A stretch of 64,000 nucleotides of DNA, taken from the NCBI GenBank assembly GCA_945861665.1, contig CAMAVS010000002.1, positions 207,527-271,526 of the forward strand. The letters are read 5' to 3'. This document shows, in pieces, positions 19,611 through 27,728 of the stretch. The DNA is from Chitinophaga pinensis. Its GTDB lineage: Bacteria > Bacteroidota > Bacteroidia > UBA4408. Position 1 is the first letter of the stretch. The number at the start of each line of letters is the position of its first letter. Made by a program: the position numbers and the translations under genes. Below the pieces are notes generated by a model that was given only the letters and a program-made list of their open reading frames with translations, searched no databases and was not told where the DNA came from.

Positions 19611-21422
19611 ATGGATCACGCACACGACACACACACACACGAAGGTCACGATCACGGTCACGATGTGCACACGCATCACGATGAGCCTGGATTTTGGACA
19701 AAACACATTTTTAGTGAAGACCACAAAGTGATTTCGCGCCAGTTTCTAATAACCGCTATTTTTATGGGTGTGTTAGCAATGATGATGTCCGTTTTCTTTC
19801 GTTTACAGTTGGCTTGGCCTGGGCAAAGTTTCCCTATTCTGAATTATTTTTTAGGTGATAAATGGGCTCCGGGAGGAGTAATGAGTCCTGACATGTACCT
19901 TGCTCTCGTTACAATACATGGTACTATTATGGTATTCTTTGTATTAACAGGCGGCTTGAGCGGCACATTCAGTAACTTGCTTATTCCTTTACAAGTAGGT
20001 GCTCGTGATATGGCATCGGGCTTTTTAAATATGTTATCCTACTGGTTTTTCTTTATTTCCAGTGTTATTATGTTTGCTTCTTTATTTATTGAAGACGGAC
20101 CAGCATCAGCAGGTTGGACAATTTACCCCCCTTTAAGTGCCTTGCCACAAGCAATACCCGGGTCGGGATTAGGGATGACACTTTGGTTAGTGAGCATGTC
20201 CTTGTTCGTTGTCTCTTCCTTATTGGGAAGCTTAAATTACATTGTAACGGTAATCAATTTACGTACAAAAGGAATGACCTTTACCCGTCTTCCACTTACG
20301 GTATGGGCATTTCTTGTTACTGCTATATTAGGCGTACTTTCTTTCCCTGTATTATTTTCGGCAGTACTATTATTAATTTTCGACAGAAGCTTCGGTACAA
20401 GCTTTTACTTATCCGACATTTTTATAAGCGGACAAGCCCTTGAACAAACAGGAGGTAGTCCAATATTGTTCCAGCATTTATTTTGGTTCTTAGGCCATCC
20501 GGAAGTATATATTGTATTGTTGCCAGCACTGGGAATAACTTCCGAAATTATAGCTACAATGTCTCGTAAACCCATTTTTGGATACAGGGCAATGATTGGC
20601 TCTATCTTGGCAATTGCATTTTTGTCGTTCATTGTATGGGGTCATCATATGTTTATTACGGGAATGAACCCTTTCCTAGGCTCAGTGTTTGTATTTACAA
20701 CCTTGCTTATTGCAATACCATCAGCGGTAAAAGCGTTTAACTACATTACAACTTTGTGGAAAGGAAATCTAATAATGTCTCCGGCAATGTTGTTCGCTAT
20801 AGGTTTAGTTTCAACATTTGTTACAGGAGGCGTAACAGGTATTATTCTTGCCGATTCGGCCTTGGATATTCCATTACACGATACGTATTTTGTGGTAGCT
20901 CACTTCCATATAGTAATGGGTGCATCAGCGATCTTTGGTATGTTTGCCGGTGTTTATCATTGGTTTCCTCGTATGTTCGGACGAATGATGAGCAATAAAT
21001 TAGGATATGTGCATTTTTGGATAACTTTTATTGCCGTTTATGGTGTGTTCTTCCCAATGCACTTTATCGGCCTCTCCGGTGTGCCGCGGAGGTATTATTC
21101 AAACGAAGCCTTTGCATTATTTGACAACACGCACGAATTAAACGTAATTATTACTGGATTTGCAGTACTTGGCGCAATTGCTCAAGTAGTATTTTTGTTC
21201 AACTTTTTCTTTAGTATTTATAAAGGAAAAAGAGCCACACAAAATCCTTGGAAATCGAATACGCTTGAGTGGACAGCTCCGATAGAGCATCTGCATGGAA
21301 ACTGGCCGGGTTCTTTACCCGAAGTTTACCGTTGGCCTTATGATTATAGCAAACCAGGCAAAGACGAGGATTTTGTGCCGCAAAACGTTCCTTTGTCAGC
21401 AGGTGAAGTCGAAAATCATTAA
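19611..21422 (+). CDS. coxA: Cytochrome c oxidase subunit I
   Basis: A 603-residue heme-copper oxidase catalytic subunit with about twelve helices. The active-site motifs are present: WFLGHPEVYIVLLP (CuB His, the D-channel Glu and the cross-linked Tyr), VWGHHMFITGMNP (two CuB His) and VVAHFHIVMGA (heme ligands), which fits an A-type proton-pumping enzyme. The first about 30 residues are very His/Asp-rich (12 His), a soluble tag that could bind copper. No subunit III or IV gene follows; a terminator closes the operon. Confidence 0.96.
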   Translation: MDHAHDTHTHEGHDHGHDVHTHHDEPGFWTKHIFSEDHKVISRQFLITAIFMGVLAMMMSVFFRLQLAWPGQSFPILNYFLGDKWAPGGVMSPDMYLALVTIHGTIMVFFVLTGGLSGTFSNLLIPLQVGARDMASGFLNMLSYWFFFISSVIMFASLFIEDGPASAGWTIYPPLSALPQAIPGSGLGMTLWLVSMSLFVVSSLLGSLNYIVTVINLRTKGMTFTRLPLTVWAFLVTAILGVLSFPVLFSAVLLLIFDRSFGTSFYLSDIFISGQALEQTGGSPILFQHLFWFLGHPEVYIVLLPALGITSEIIATMSRKPIFGYRAMIGSILAIAFLSFIVWGHHMFITGMNPFLGSVFVFTTLLIAIPSAVKAFNYITTLWKGNLIMSPAMLFAIGLVSTFVTGGVTGIILADSALDIPLHDTYFVVAHFHIVMGASAIFGMFAGVYHWFPRMFGRMMSNKLGYVHFWITFIAVYGVFFPMHFIGLSGVPRRYYSNEAFALFDNTHELNVIITGFAVLGAIAQVVFLFNFFFSIYKGKRATQNPWKSNTLEWTAPIEHLHGNWPGSLPEVYRWPYDYSKPGKDEDFVPQNVPLSAGEVENH

Positions 21423-21447
21423 TTGCCAAAGACACAATGAAATTAAT

Positions 21448-21478
21448 AATGTCCTAATTTTTTTAGGACATTTTTTTT
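21448..21478 (+). terminator. Intrinsic terminator of the act-cox operon
   Basis: AATGTCCTA (21448-21456) pairs with TAGGACATT (21464-21472) around a 7-base loop and is followed by a T run to 21478. It begins 25 bases after the coxA stop and ends just before the next start codon. Confidence 0.88.
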
Positions 21479-21480
21479 AT

Positions 21481-22146
21481 ATGAAAAATAAAGCATTGAC
21501 CGTAATTTGCTGTTTTACCTTGTTGCACGCTTTTGTGTGTGCGCAAACACAGCTAACAGATACATTAAGAATGTGTATTAAAAGGAAACCTAGTCCAGAT
21601 TTTAGTTTAGATTCTCGCGATTCATTTATTGCCAACCGCCACGCTCGTACCTATGGCATTAAAATAGGGGTGGATTTTGGGGGTAGATTAAAAATGGGCG
21701 GAGGCTATTATCAATTAGGAGATGAATTAATTAAGTTTGAATTGTTGCCAACAAGTGCCGGAAGCAAGTCTATAAAATCCAATTTATTTTTAGGCTATTT
21801 GTGTTACTATGTCGAGTATGTGTTTTATAATACAAAGCGCTGGAAGTTTTCTACCACACCACAAGTAGGAATAGGCCTAACATCCTATAATTATTTTTAT
21901 GGCAACTTGCCGCTGAAAACAGAAAGGTACCCTGCATTTATTTATGAGCCCTGTCTTTCGGGCGAATATAAGCTTACTCGATGGCTAGGAGTAGGTGCCA
22001 GTGCAGGGTTTAGGTTAGTGCTAAAAAACAGAAATTCAGTTAAAGAAAATTTTAATGCCCCTATTTATTCTTTTAGTGTATTAATACATTGGGATAAATT
22101 ATACAAAGTACTGTTTCCAAACACTACCTTAGCTAAGAAAATATAA
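21481..22146 (+). CDS. Secreted protein of unknown function, possibly outer-membrane
   Basis: 221 residues from the ATG at 21481, which directly follows the coxA terminator. An in-frame start further upstream would lie inside coxA and is rejected. A signal peptide (MKNKALTVICCFTLLHAFVC, cleavage after CAQ) is followed by an alternating polar/hydrophobic pattern rich in Gly, Tyr and Phe (KIGVDFGGRLKMGGGYY, LTSYNYFYG), like a small beta-barrel. I do not recognise a named family. It lies four bases before the SET-domain gene and may share a transcript with it. Confidence 0.75.
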   Translation: MKNKALTVICCFTLLHAFVCAQTQLTDTLRMCIKRKPSPDFSLDSRDSFIANRHARTYGIKIGVDFGGRLKMGGGYYQLGDELIKFELLPTSAGSKSIKSNLFLGYLCYYVEYVFYNTKRWKFSTTPQVGIGLTSYNYFYGNLPLKTERYPAFIYEPCLSGEYKLTRWLGVGASAGFRLVLKNRNSVKENFNAPIYSFSVLIHWDKLYKVLFPNTTLAKKI

Positions 22147-22149
22147 TAT

Positions 22150-22548
22150 ATGCTCATCGTAAAAAAATCAAAAATTCCACGTAGCGGAAAGGGATTGTTC
22201 ACTACATCTTCAATTAGAAAGGGAGATATAATAGTAGAATACCAAGGCGAAAAAATTAGTTGGAAAGAATGTGAAAAGCGCGACAGGTATCACATTAGTA
22301 GGGCCCCCTATTTATTTTTTGTATCAAAACACAATTGTTTGGATGCCGAATATACTATGGATGCCTTAGCGCGTTATGCAAATGATGCGCAAGGCTATGT
22401 TCGTTTTAATGGGCTAAAAAACAATGCCGATTACAACATCATTAAAAGCAAACCGTACATTGTTGCCAGCCGAAACATTAAAGCGGGCGGGGAAATACTG
22501 GTGAGCTATGGCAAGGATTATTGGGAAGCTATAATGGGAGATAAGTAA
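22150..22548 (+). CDS. Stand-alone SET-domain protein
   Basis: A 132-residue protein that is almost entirely a SET domain, the lysine methyltransferase fold. Visible motifs are the N-terminal SGKGLFTTSSIRKGDIIVEY, the SAM-site stretch RYANDAQGYVRFNG (in place of the eukaryotic RFINHS) and the C-terminal GGEILVSYGKDYW with the catalytic Tyr. The compact size resembles viral SET proteins and bacterial stand-alone ones. The substrate is unknown; ribosomal or DNA-binding proteins are possible. It follows the secreted protein gene by three bases. Confidence 0.85.
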   Translation: MLIVKKSKIPRSGKGLFTTSSIRKGDIIVEYQGEKISWKECEKRDRYHISRAPYLFFVSKHNCLDAEYTMDALARYANDAQGYVRFNGLKNNADYNIIKSKPYIVASRNIKAGGEILVSYGKDYWEAIMGDK

Positions 22549-22615
22549 ATATAGTAGCACTTAGGCTCTATTGTTAATCGGTAGCTGCCAATGCAAACGA
22601 AATTTTCAATAAACA

Positions 22616-23707
22616 TCAAATCTTATTCATCACCTTTGTTTGCACACGTATTGATTCTTTGTGTACCAATTCCAACAGGCCTTTTATGAAATCGGTGTTA
22701 AGTCCCATAATTTCTCCTTTATGCGTTCGCGTGTTTAGTATTTCATACCAGCGTCCCAATTGTAATATTGTAACCTGATTGTCTTTTTTATATTCTCCAA
22801 TTTTTTCTACCACAGCCATTCTATTGGAAAGCGCTTGCAACAATTGTATGTCTATGGCATCAATTTCAATTCGTAATTCTTGTAATTGATTTTCAAATTC
22901 AGGATTATTGCTATTTGCATTGCGCTGTATTAATTCGTTGAGTAAATGGCCTAATTGCTCAGGGTTAACTTGCTGTTCGGCATCACTCAGTGCTACTTTA
23001 GGATTGATATGCGTCTCTAACATCAGCCCATCCATATTCAAGTCGAGGGCTTTTTGCATTACAGGCAACAACATATCGGTGCGCCCACAAATGTGGCTTG
23101 GGTCGCAAATAACAGGCAATTCCTTACACATTATTTTTAACTCAATAGGAATGTTCCAGGCAGGGGAATTACGGTATATTGTTTTTTCATAGGAGTAAAA
23201 ACCTCTGTGAACGGCAACCAGTTTTTTTATTCCCGCTTGATTAATTCTTTCCAATGCCCCCGCCCATAATTTTATTTCGGGATGAATAGGGTTTTTAACC
23301 ATCACAGGAATATCAACACCTGCTAATGCACTTGCAATTTCTTGCACAGCAAAAGGGCTTACAGTAGTTCTTGCGCCTATCCATAAAATATCAACATCCG
23401 CTTTTAATGCTAATTTAACGTGTTGCGCATTGGCAACTTCAACAGTAGTTAATAAGCCTGTTTCTTGTTTCACTTCCTTTAGCCACTCTAAGCCTACTGA
23501 ACCTACACCTTCAAAAGCGTTGGGGCGTGTGCGTGGTTTCCAAATTCCCGCCCTAAAAACAACAACTTTATTTAACTTGGCGATCTCTCTTGCCGTATTC
23601 ATTATTTGCTCTCTGCTTTCTGCACCACAGGGCCCTGCAATAATAAGTGGTCCGGTATAGTTGGGCAACCAAGTTTTTAAAGGGCTAATGTCTAATTCTA
23701 ATTTCAT
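22616..23707 (-). CDS. Bifunctional DAHP synthase / chorismate mutase
   Basis: A 363-residue fusion for aromatic amino acid synthesis. The N-terminal about 260 residues are a 3-deoxy-7-phosphoheptulonate synthase of the AroAII/KDPS-like class, with IIAGPCGAES, GIWKPRTRPN, AVHRGFYSYE and DPSHICGR. The C-terminal about 90 residues (from about 270) form an AroQ-type chorismate mutase helix bundle: LRIEIDAIDIQLLQALSNRM, then VVEKIGEYKK. This arrangement is common in Bacteroidota and may allow feedback control through the mutase domain. It lies 21 bases after murF-alr on the same strand, a shared transcript being likely. Confidence 0.93.
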   Translation of the reverse strand: MKLELDISPLKTWLPNYTGPLIIAGPCGAESREQIMNTAREIAKLNKVVVFRAGIWKPRTRPNAFEGVGSVGLEWLKEVKQETGLLTTVEVANAQHVKLALKADVDILWIGARTTVSPFAVQEIASALAGVDIPVMVKNPIHPEIKLWAGALERINQAGIKKLVAVHRGFYSYEKTIYRNSPAWNIPIELKIMCKELPVICDPSHICGRTDMLLPVMQKALDLNMDGLMLETHINPKVALSDAEQQVNPEQLGHLLNELIQRNANSNNPEFENQLQELRIEIDAIDIQLLQALSNRMAVVEKIGEYKKDNQVTILQLGRWYEILNTRTHKGEIMGLNTDFIKGLLELVHKESIRVQTKVMNKI

Positions 23708-23728
23708 AAATAAACTTCCACGTACTTT

Positions 23729-26203
23729 TTATTCCTGAAAATAAATGCGTTTTACTCTGCGTGAAATGGTCGTGAGTATTTCGTAAGGAATAGTCCCGGC
23801 CGCTTTTGCTATTTCACTTATGGGATAACTTTCTCCAAATATAATTACCTCATCGCCTTCATTGCACGCAATATCTGTAACATCTATCATGCACATATCC
23901 ATACAAATATTGCCTACTGTTGGAGAAAAAATGTCATTTACCAACATCTTTCCATTCCCGTTTCCCAATTTTCTATTATACCCATCAGCATAACCGATAG
24001 GAACTGTAGCAATACGCGAATTTCTTTTTACAATACCTTTTCTGCTGTATCCGACAGTTTCATTTGTGGCAACATTTTTAATTTGAGAGATGTTTGTTTT
24101 TAATGTACTAACGTGTTGCAAATTCATTTGTTCATAATCGTTCGATGAAATTCCGTACATGCCAATTCCTAGGCGTACCATGTCAAACTGTGCATCTGGA
24201 AAGCGAGTAATGCCGCTTGAATTAAGAATGTGTTTTAAAATAGGATAATTGAAACGGGAAAGTATTTGTTCACTGGCATCATTGAATCGTTGAATTTGCA
24301 ATTTCGTAAACTCATCGTGTTCTTTTTCATCGCTTGCTACAATGTGCGAAAAAACTGATTTTATAACAATGTTTTTGCTATTCTGTATGCGTATAATTAG
24401 TTCATTTATTTCATCTAAATCAAAACCCAATCGGTGCATTCCGGTATCTATTTTTAGATGAACAGGTGTTTTTTTACCCTTTAACTTCGACCTGTTTGCA
24501 GCATCGTTAAAGAGGTTTAGGGCTCTAAAGTTAAATAGCTCTGGCTCAAGGTTGTACTCAATCATGGCATCGTAACTTTGCTCTTCCGGATTCATAACCA
24601 TAATGGGAGCGGCTATTCCAGCCTTTCGCAATTCAATTCCTTCATCGGCATATGCTACCGCTAAATAATCGATACGATTAAATTGCAACACATTCGCTAT
24701 CTCATAACTTCCACTTCCATACGAAAAAGCTTTTACCATGGCCATTACTTTGGTTGTAGGCTTTAGCTTTGACCGAAAGTAGTTGAGGTTGGATACCAGT
24801 GCATTTAAGTTAATCTCCAATAATGTTTCGTGCGCTTTTTGTTGAATGGTTTTACTAATATTTTCAAAACCAAAAGCTCGCGCACCCTTTATAAGTATAA
24901 TTTCATTGTTAAATAAACCTACATTGTAGTGTTTTAAAAAATCGTTGGTGGTTATAAAAAATCGTTTATCAAGGCTAAAAAAAGCAGACTGACGCGAGAT
25001 GGCTTCTCCTATACCGATAATACGTGTTATGTTTTTTTTAAATAAGAGATCAGCAACCTCTTTGTATAAACTCGCTTCGTCCTTGCCGCTTTGAAGTATG
25101 TCAGACAGAATAATGGTTCGTTTAGTAAATTGTTTCTGCTGATTTAAAAAATTCAAGGCAATTGCCAAAGAACCTAAATCCGAATTATAGCTATCGTTTA
25201 TAATAGAGCAATTGTTCACTCCTTCTTTCATTTCCAATCGCATTGCAACAGGACTAAGCTGCAGCATTCGCTTTTCAATTTGCTCAGAATTGTATTTTAT
25301 TAGCAACATAAGCGCCCAACAATTAATGGCATTTTCAATGGATGCTTCATCTGTAAAAGGAATACGTATTTTTATAAAATCGTTGTTGTAAATCCCCTGT
25401 ATATATGTTTCGTTCTCTTGTTTTGCAACTTTTGTTATTTGCAAATCTGCTTTTGATTTTCGCGACCAAGTAACCATTTTTGTATTTATTAAAGAAGCTA
25501 CAGATTCGTTAACTATTGAGTAATCTTTACAGTATATGAGTGTTTCGCAGTTGCTAAAAAGGGCTAACTTCTCTTGTGTTTTTATTTGGTTTGTTTCAAA
25601 ATTTTCTGAATGCGCTTGACCAATGTTCGTTAGTATTCCGATGGTGGGTTTAATAATACTTTCCAGTACCGCCATTTCGTTGCGTTTTGAAATTCCAGCT
25701 TCAAATATTCCCAATTCATTCCCTTCACCCATTTGCCATAACGACAAAGGAACACCTACTTGAGAATTAAAACTTTTAGGCGAACGAACAATGTTAAAGT
25801 CCTCACGTAATAATTGAAAAAGCCATTCTTTAACAATTGTTTTCCCGTTGCTTCCGGTTATTCCAATAACAGGATAGTTGAACTGATTACGATGGTGGGC
25901 ACACAGTTTTTGTAGCGCAACTAAGGTGTTTGCCACTTGTATAAAATTGGCTTCGGGGTAATTGCTTTTCGAATAACTACTAGTGTCCGAAACAATAAAA
26001 TTTCGAATTCCCCTTTTATATACCTCAGCAATAAATTGATGCCCATTATTTCGCTCTCCGTGTATTGCAAAGAACAAAACGTTTTCAACATTAGCAACAT
26101 TGCGACTATCAATTAAAAGCTGACTTATTTTTTCTTCTCGCGCTGGAGCATTTAGGACCTTTCCTTTAACAATATTTACTACTTCTGTTAGATAATAACT
26201 CAT
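23729..26203 (-). CDS. Bifunctional MurF ligase / alanine racemase
   Basis: 824 residues from the ATG at 26203. A longer frame from 26275 would overlap tdk by 71 bases and is rejected. The N-terminal half is MurF (UDP-MurNAc-tripeptide:D-Ala-D-Ala ligase), with the P-loop GITGSNGKTIVKEW and the Mur-ligase ISKRNEM and NDSYNSDLGS motifs. The C-terminal half is alanine racemase, with the PLP lysine in AMVKAFSYGSG (usually VKADAYGHG), MVRLGIGMYG and a C-terminal NICMDMCMIDVT. The fusion links D-Ala production to its use in peptidoglycan. It starts two bases after the tdk stop. Confidence 0.93.
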   Translation of the reverse strand: MSYYLTEVVNIVKGKVLNAPAREEKISQLLIDSRNVANVENVLFFAIHGERNNGHQFIAEVYKRGIRNFIVSDTSSYSKSNYPEANFIQVANTLVALQKLCAHHRNQFNYPVIGITGSNGKTIVKEWLFQLLREDFNIVRSPKSFNSQVGVPLSLWQMGEGNELGIFEAGISKRNEMAVLESIIKPTIGILTNIGQAHSENFETNQIKTQEKLALFSNCETLIYCKDYSIVNESVASLINTKMVTWSRKSKADLQITKVAKQENETYIQGIYNNDFIKIRIPFTDEASIENAINCWALMLLIKYNSEQIEKRMLQLSPVAMRLEMKEGVNNCSIINDSYNSDLGSLAIALNFLNQQKQFTKRTIILSDILQSGKDEASLYKEVADLLFKKNITRIIGIGEAISRQSAFFSLDKRFFITTNDFLKHYNVGLFNNEIILIKGARAFGFENISKTIQQKAHETLLEINLNALVSNLNYFRSKLKPTTKVMAMVKAFSYGSGSYEIANVLQFNRIDYLAVAYADEGIELRKAGIAAPIMVMNPEEQSYDAMIEYNLEPELFNFRALNLFNDAANRSKLKGKKTPVHLKIDTGMHRLGFDLDEINELIIRIQNSKNIVIKSVFSHIVASDEKEHDEFTKLQIQRFNDASEQILSRFNYPILKHILNSSGITRFPDAQFDMVRLGIGMYGISSNDYEQMNLQHVSTLKTNISQIKNVATNETVGYSRKGIVKRNSRIATVPIGYADGYNRKLGNGNGKMLVNDIFSPTVGNICMDMCMIDVTDIACNEGDEVIIFGESYPISEIAKAAGTIPYEILTTISRRVKRIYFQE

Positions 26204-26204
26204 A

Positions 26205-26783
26205 TTATATATTAGTTGCTTTGTAAAAACAGTCTCTGCACAAGGGTTCGTAATTATTTGTTTCTCCCAATACAACTAAAGAGTTCTCTTTGCTTATTCG
26301 ATGGGAGTTATTTGCCAAACCTCCGCAACGCATACAAACAGCATGTACCTTCGTTACGTATTCAGCCACTGCCATTAAAGGAGGAATAGGACCAAATGGT
26401 TTCCCTAAATAATCCATATCGAGCCCCGCAACAATAACCCGTATTCCTTTGTTTGCTAATTGGGTGCAAACATTCACTATTTCAATGTCAAAAAATTGTG
26501 CTTCATCAATACCAACAACATCTACATCGTTTGCTAACAGCAATATGTTTGCTGAAGTTTCTACGGGAGTTGAGGGGATAGAAGTTAAATTGTGCGAAAC
26601 AACATTTATTTCATCGTAGCGTTTATCGATAGCGGGCTTAAATATTTCTACTTTTTGTTTTGCAAAGGTTGCTCGTTTCAGTCTGCGAATAAGTTCTTCG
26701 GTTTTACCTGAAAACATTGAGCCGCAAATAACTTCTATCCAACCTTTTCCTTTATCGTTATTTATCGTGTTTTCGAGGAACAT
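26205..26783 (-). CDS. tdk: Thymidine kinase
   Basis: A 192-residue type II thymidine kinase that phosphorylates thymidine in the salvage pathway. The P-loop is [15 protein letters not shown] (20-34), the Mg-binding motif DEAQFFD follows near 113, and the C-terminal zinc site shows CMRCGG and CRDCF. The lasso loop before the second Cys pair is present. Length is normal. First gene of a minus-strand group with murF-alr and the DAHP synthase gene. Confidence 0.95.
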   Translation of the reverse strand: MFLENTINNDKGKGWIEVICGSMFSGKTEELIRRLKRATFAKQKVEIFKPAIDKRYDEINVVSHNLTSIPSTPVETSANILLLANDVDVVGIDEAQFFDIEIVNVCTQLANKGIRVIVAGLDMDYLGKPFGPIPPLMAVAEYVTKVHAVCMRCGGLANNSHRISKENSLVVLGETNNYEPLCRDCFYKATNI

Positions 26784-26906
26784 TGTCTGTTAAAACAAAT
26801 ATTTTATCGTTATTTATGTAGTTTAAGTAACCTTTTTTTCTGTTTTACGTTCAAAGTTAGGATAATTAATTTACTCAAGCCACAATATGTAATTTAATGA
26901 ACTTAA

Positions 26907-27440
26907 ATGAATAGAAAAGATATAGGAAAAGAAATTGAAGTGCTTATTCATGCTATTAAAGTACATTACGATACTATTGGAGAGGAAATAAAAATTCCAG
27001 GGATAGAGCTAGAGCTAATAACTTCCAAAATTCGAAAATTATACGAAAAATCAATTGTGTATAATTATTTATATTCCATAGAAGAAGAGCAATTGCGTAA
27101 TCATAAAAAATCGTCTGGAAATGCAGATGTCCCAAATTTAGTATTAAGCAAAAGTGTAGGTTTTGACAAAGTGCAAGCTGTAGAAACGGAGACCGCTTTT
27201 GTTGAATTTCAAAAAAATCCTTTCAAAAACATAAAATCCCTTATCGGCATAAACGATCGCTTTTTATTTATCAAGGAACTGTTTGGAGGAAACACCTTGG
27301 AGTATAATGAAGCAATTGATAGGTTAAGCGCCACTAATGTTTCGGAAACACACAGTTTTTTAGAAGACTTACATCGAAAATATAAGTGGAACAAAGAAAG
27401 CGAAACCGTTAGCAGTTTTGTTTATTTTGTATCTCAGTAA
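26907..27440 (+). CDS. Conserved hypothetical protein of Bacteroidota
   Basis: A 177-residue soluble protein with no signal peptide or membrane segment. The N-terminal half is helical and charged; the C-terminal half has GINDRFLFIKELFGGN and the later YNEAIDRLSA, a pattern I recognise from many Bacteroidota proteins of unknown function found near cell-division or DNA-related genes. No catalytic motif is visible. It is transcribed divergently from tdk across a 123-base gap and followed by a terminator. Confidence 0.75.
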   Translation: MNRKDIGKEIEVLIHAIKVHYDTIGEEIKIPGIELELITSKIRKLYEKSIVYNYLYSIEEEQLRNHKKSSGNADVPNLVLSKSVGFDKVQAVETETAFVEFQKNPFKNIKSLIGINDRFLFIKELFGGNTLEYNEAIDRLSATNVSETHSFLEDLHRKYKWNKESETVSSFVYFVSQ

Positions 27441-27545
27441 AATATCTATTCCATTTCTTTTTTCATAAGCAATTTATCATGTGGAATGAGTTATGTAACC
27501 CCTTAAAGCAATGTGAAGAACTAGTTTTAGCATTACAACAACAAC

Positions 27546-27582
27546 AAACCCGCCCCACCAGGAATTCTTCGCGCGGGTTTTT
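27546..27582. terminator. Intrinsic terminator
   Basis: AAACCCGC (27546-27553) pairs with GCGGGTTT (27573-27580), followed by TT, about 105 bases after the hypothetical gene stop. The rest of the 27441-27728 gap is AT-rich and must hold the promoter of the large T9SS gene; no confident box was found. Confidence 0.75.
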
Positions 27583-27728
27583 AGTTAGAGTATTGCTATT
27601 ATTTATAAATTGCAGATATATTAATTGTTAATGGCTATAAAAGGTATTAATATAATCTTTTAATTTTTTTTTATAAAAAAAATTTGCAATTTTATAAAAA
27701 ATTATAACAACCCTAAATCAAATTGATT

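Noticed and set aside
21295-21480. Longer N-terminus for the secreted protein gene
   Set aside because: It lies inside coxA and across its terminator; the ATG at 21481 begins a clear signal peptide.
26204-26275. Longer N-terminus for murF-alr
   Set aside because: It overlaps tdk and is not like MurF; the ATG at 26203 starts family-like sequence.
27479-27640. A 53-codon plus-strand frame in the gap before the large T9SS gene
   Set aside because: It runs through the terminator hairpin, has odd composition and no protein-like pattern.
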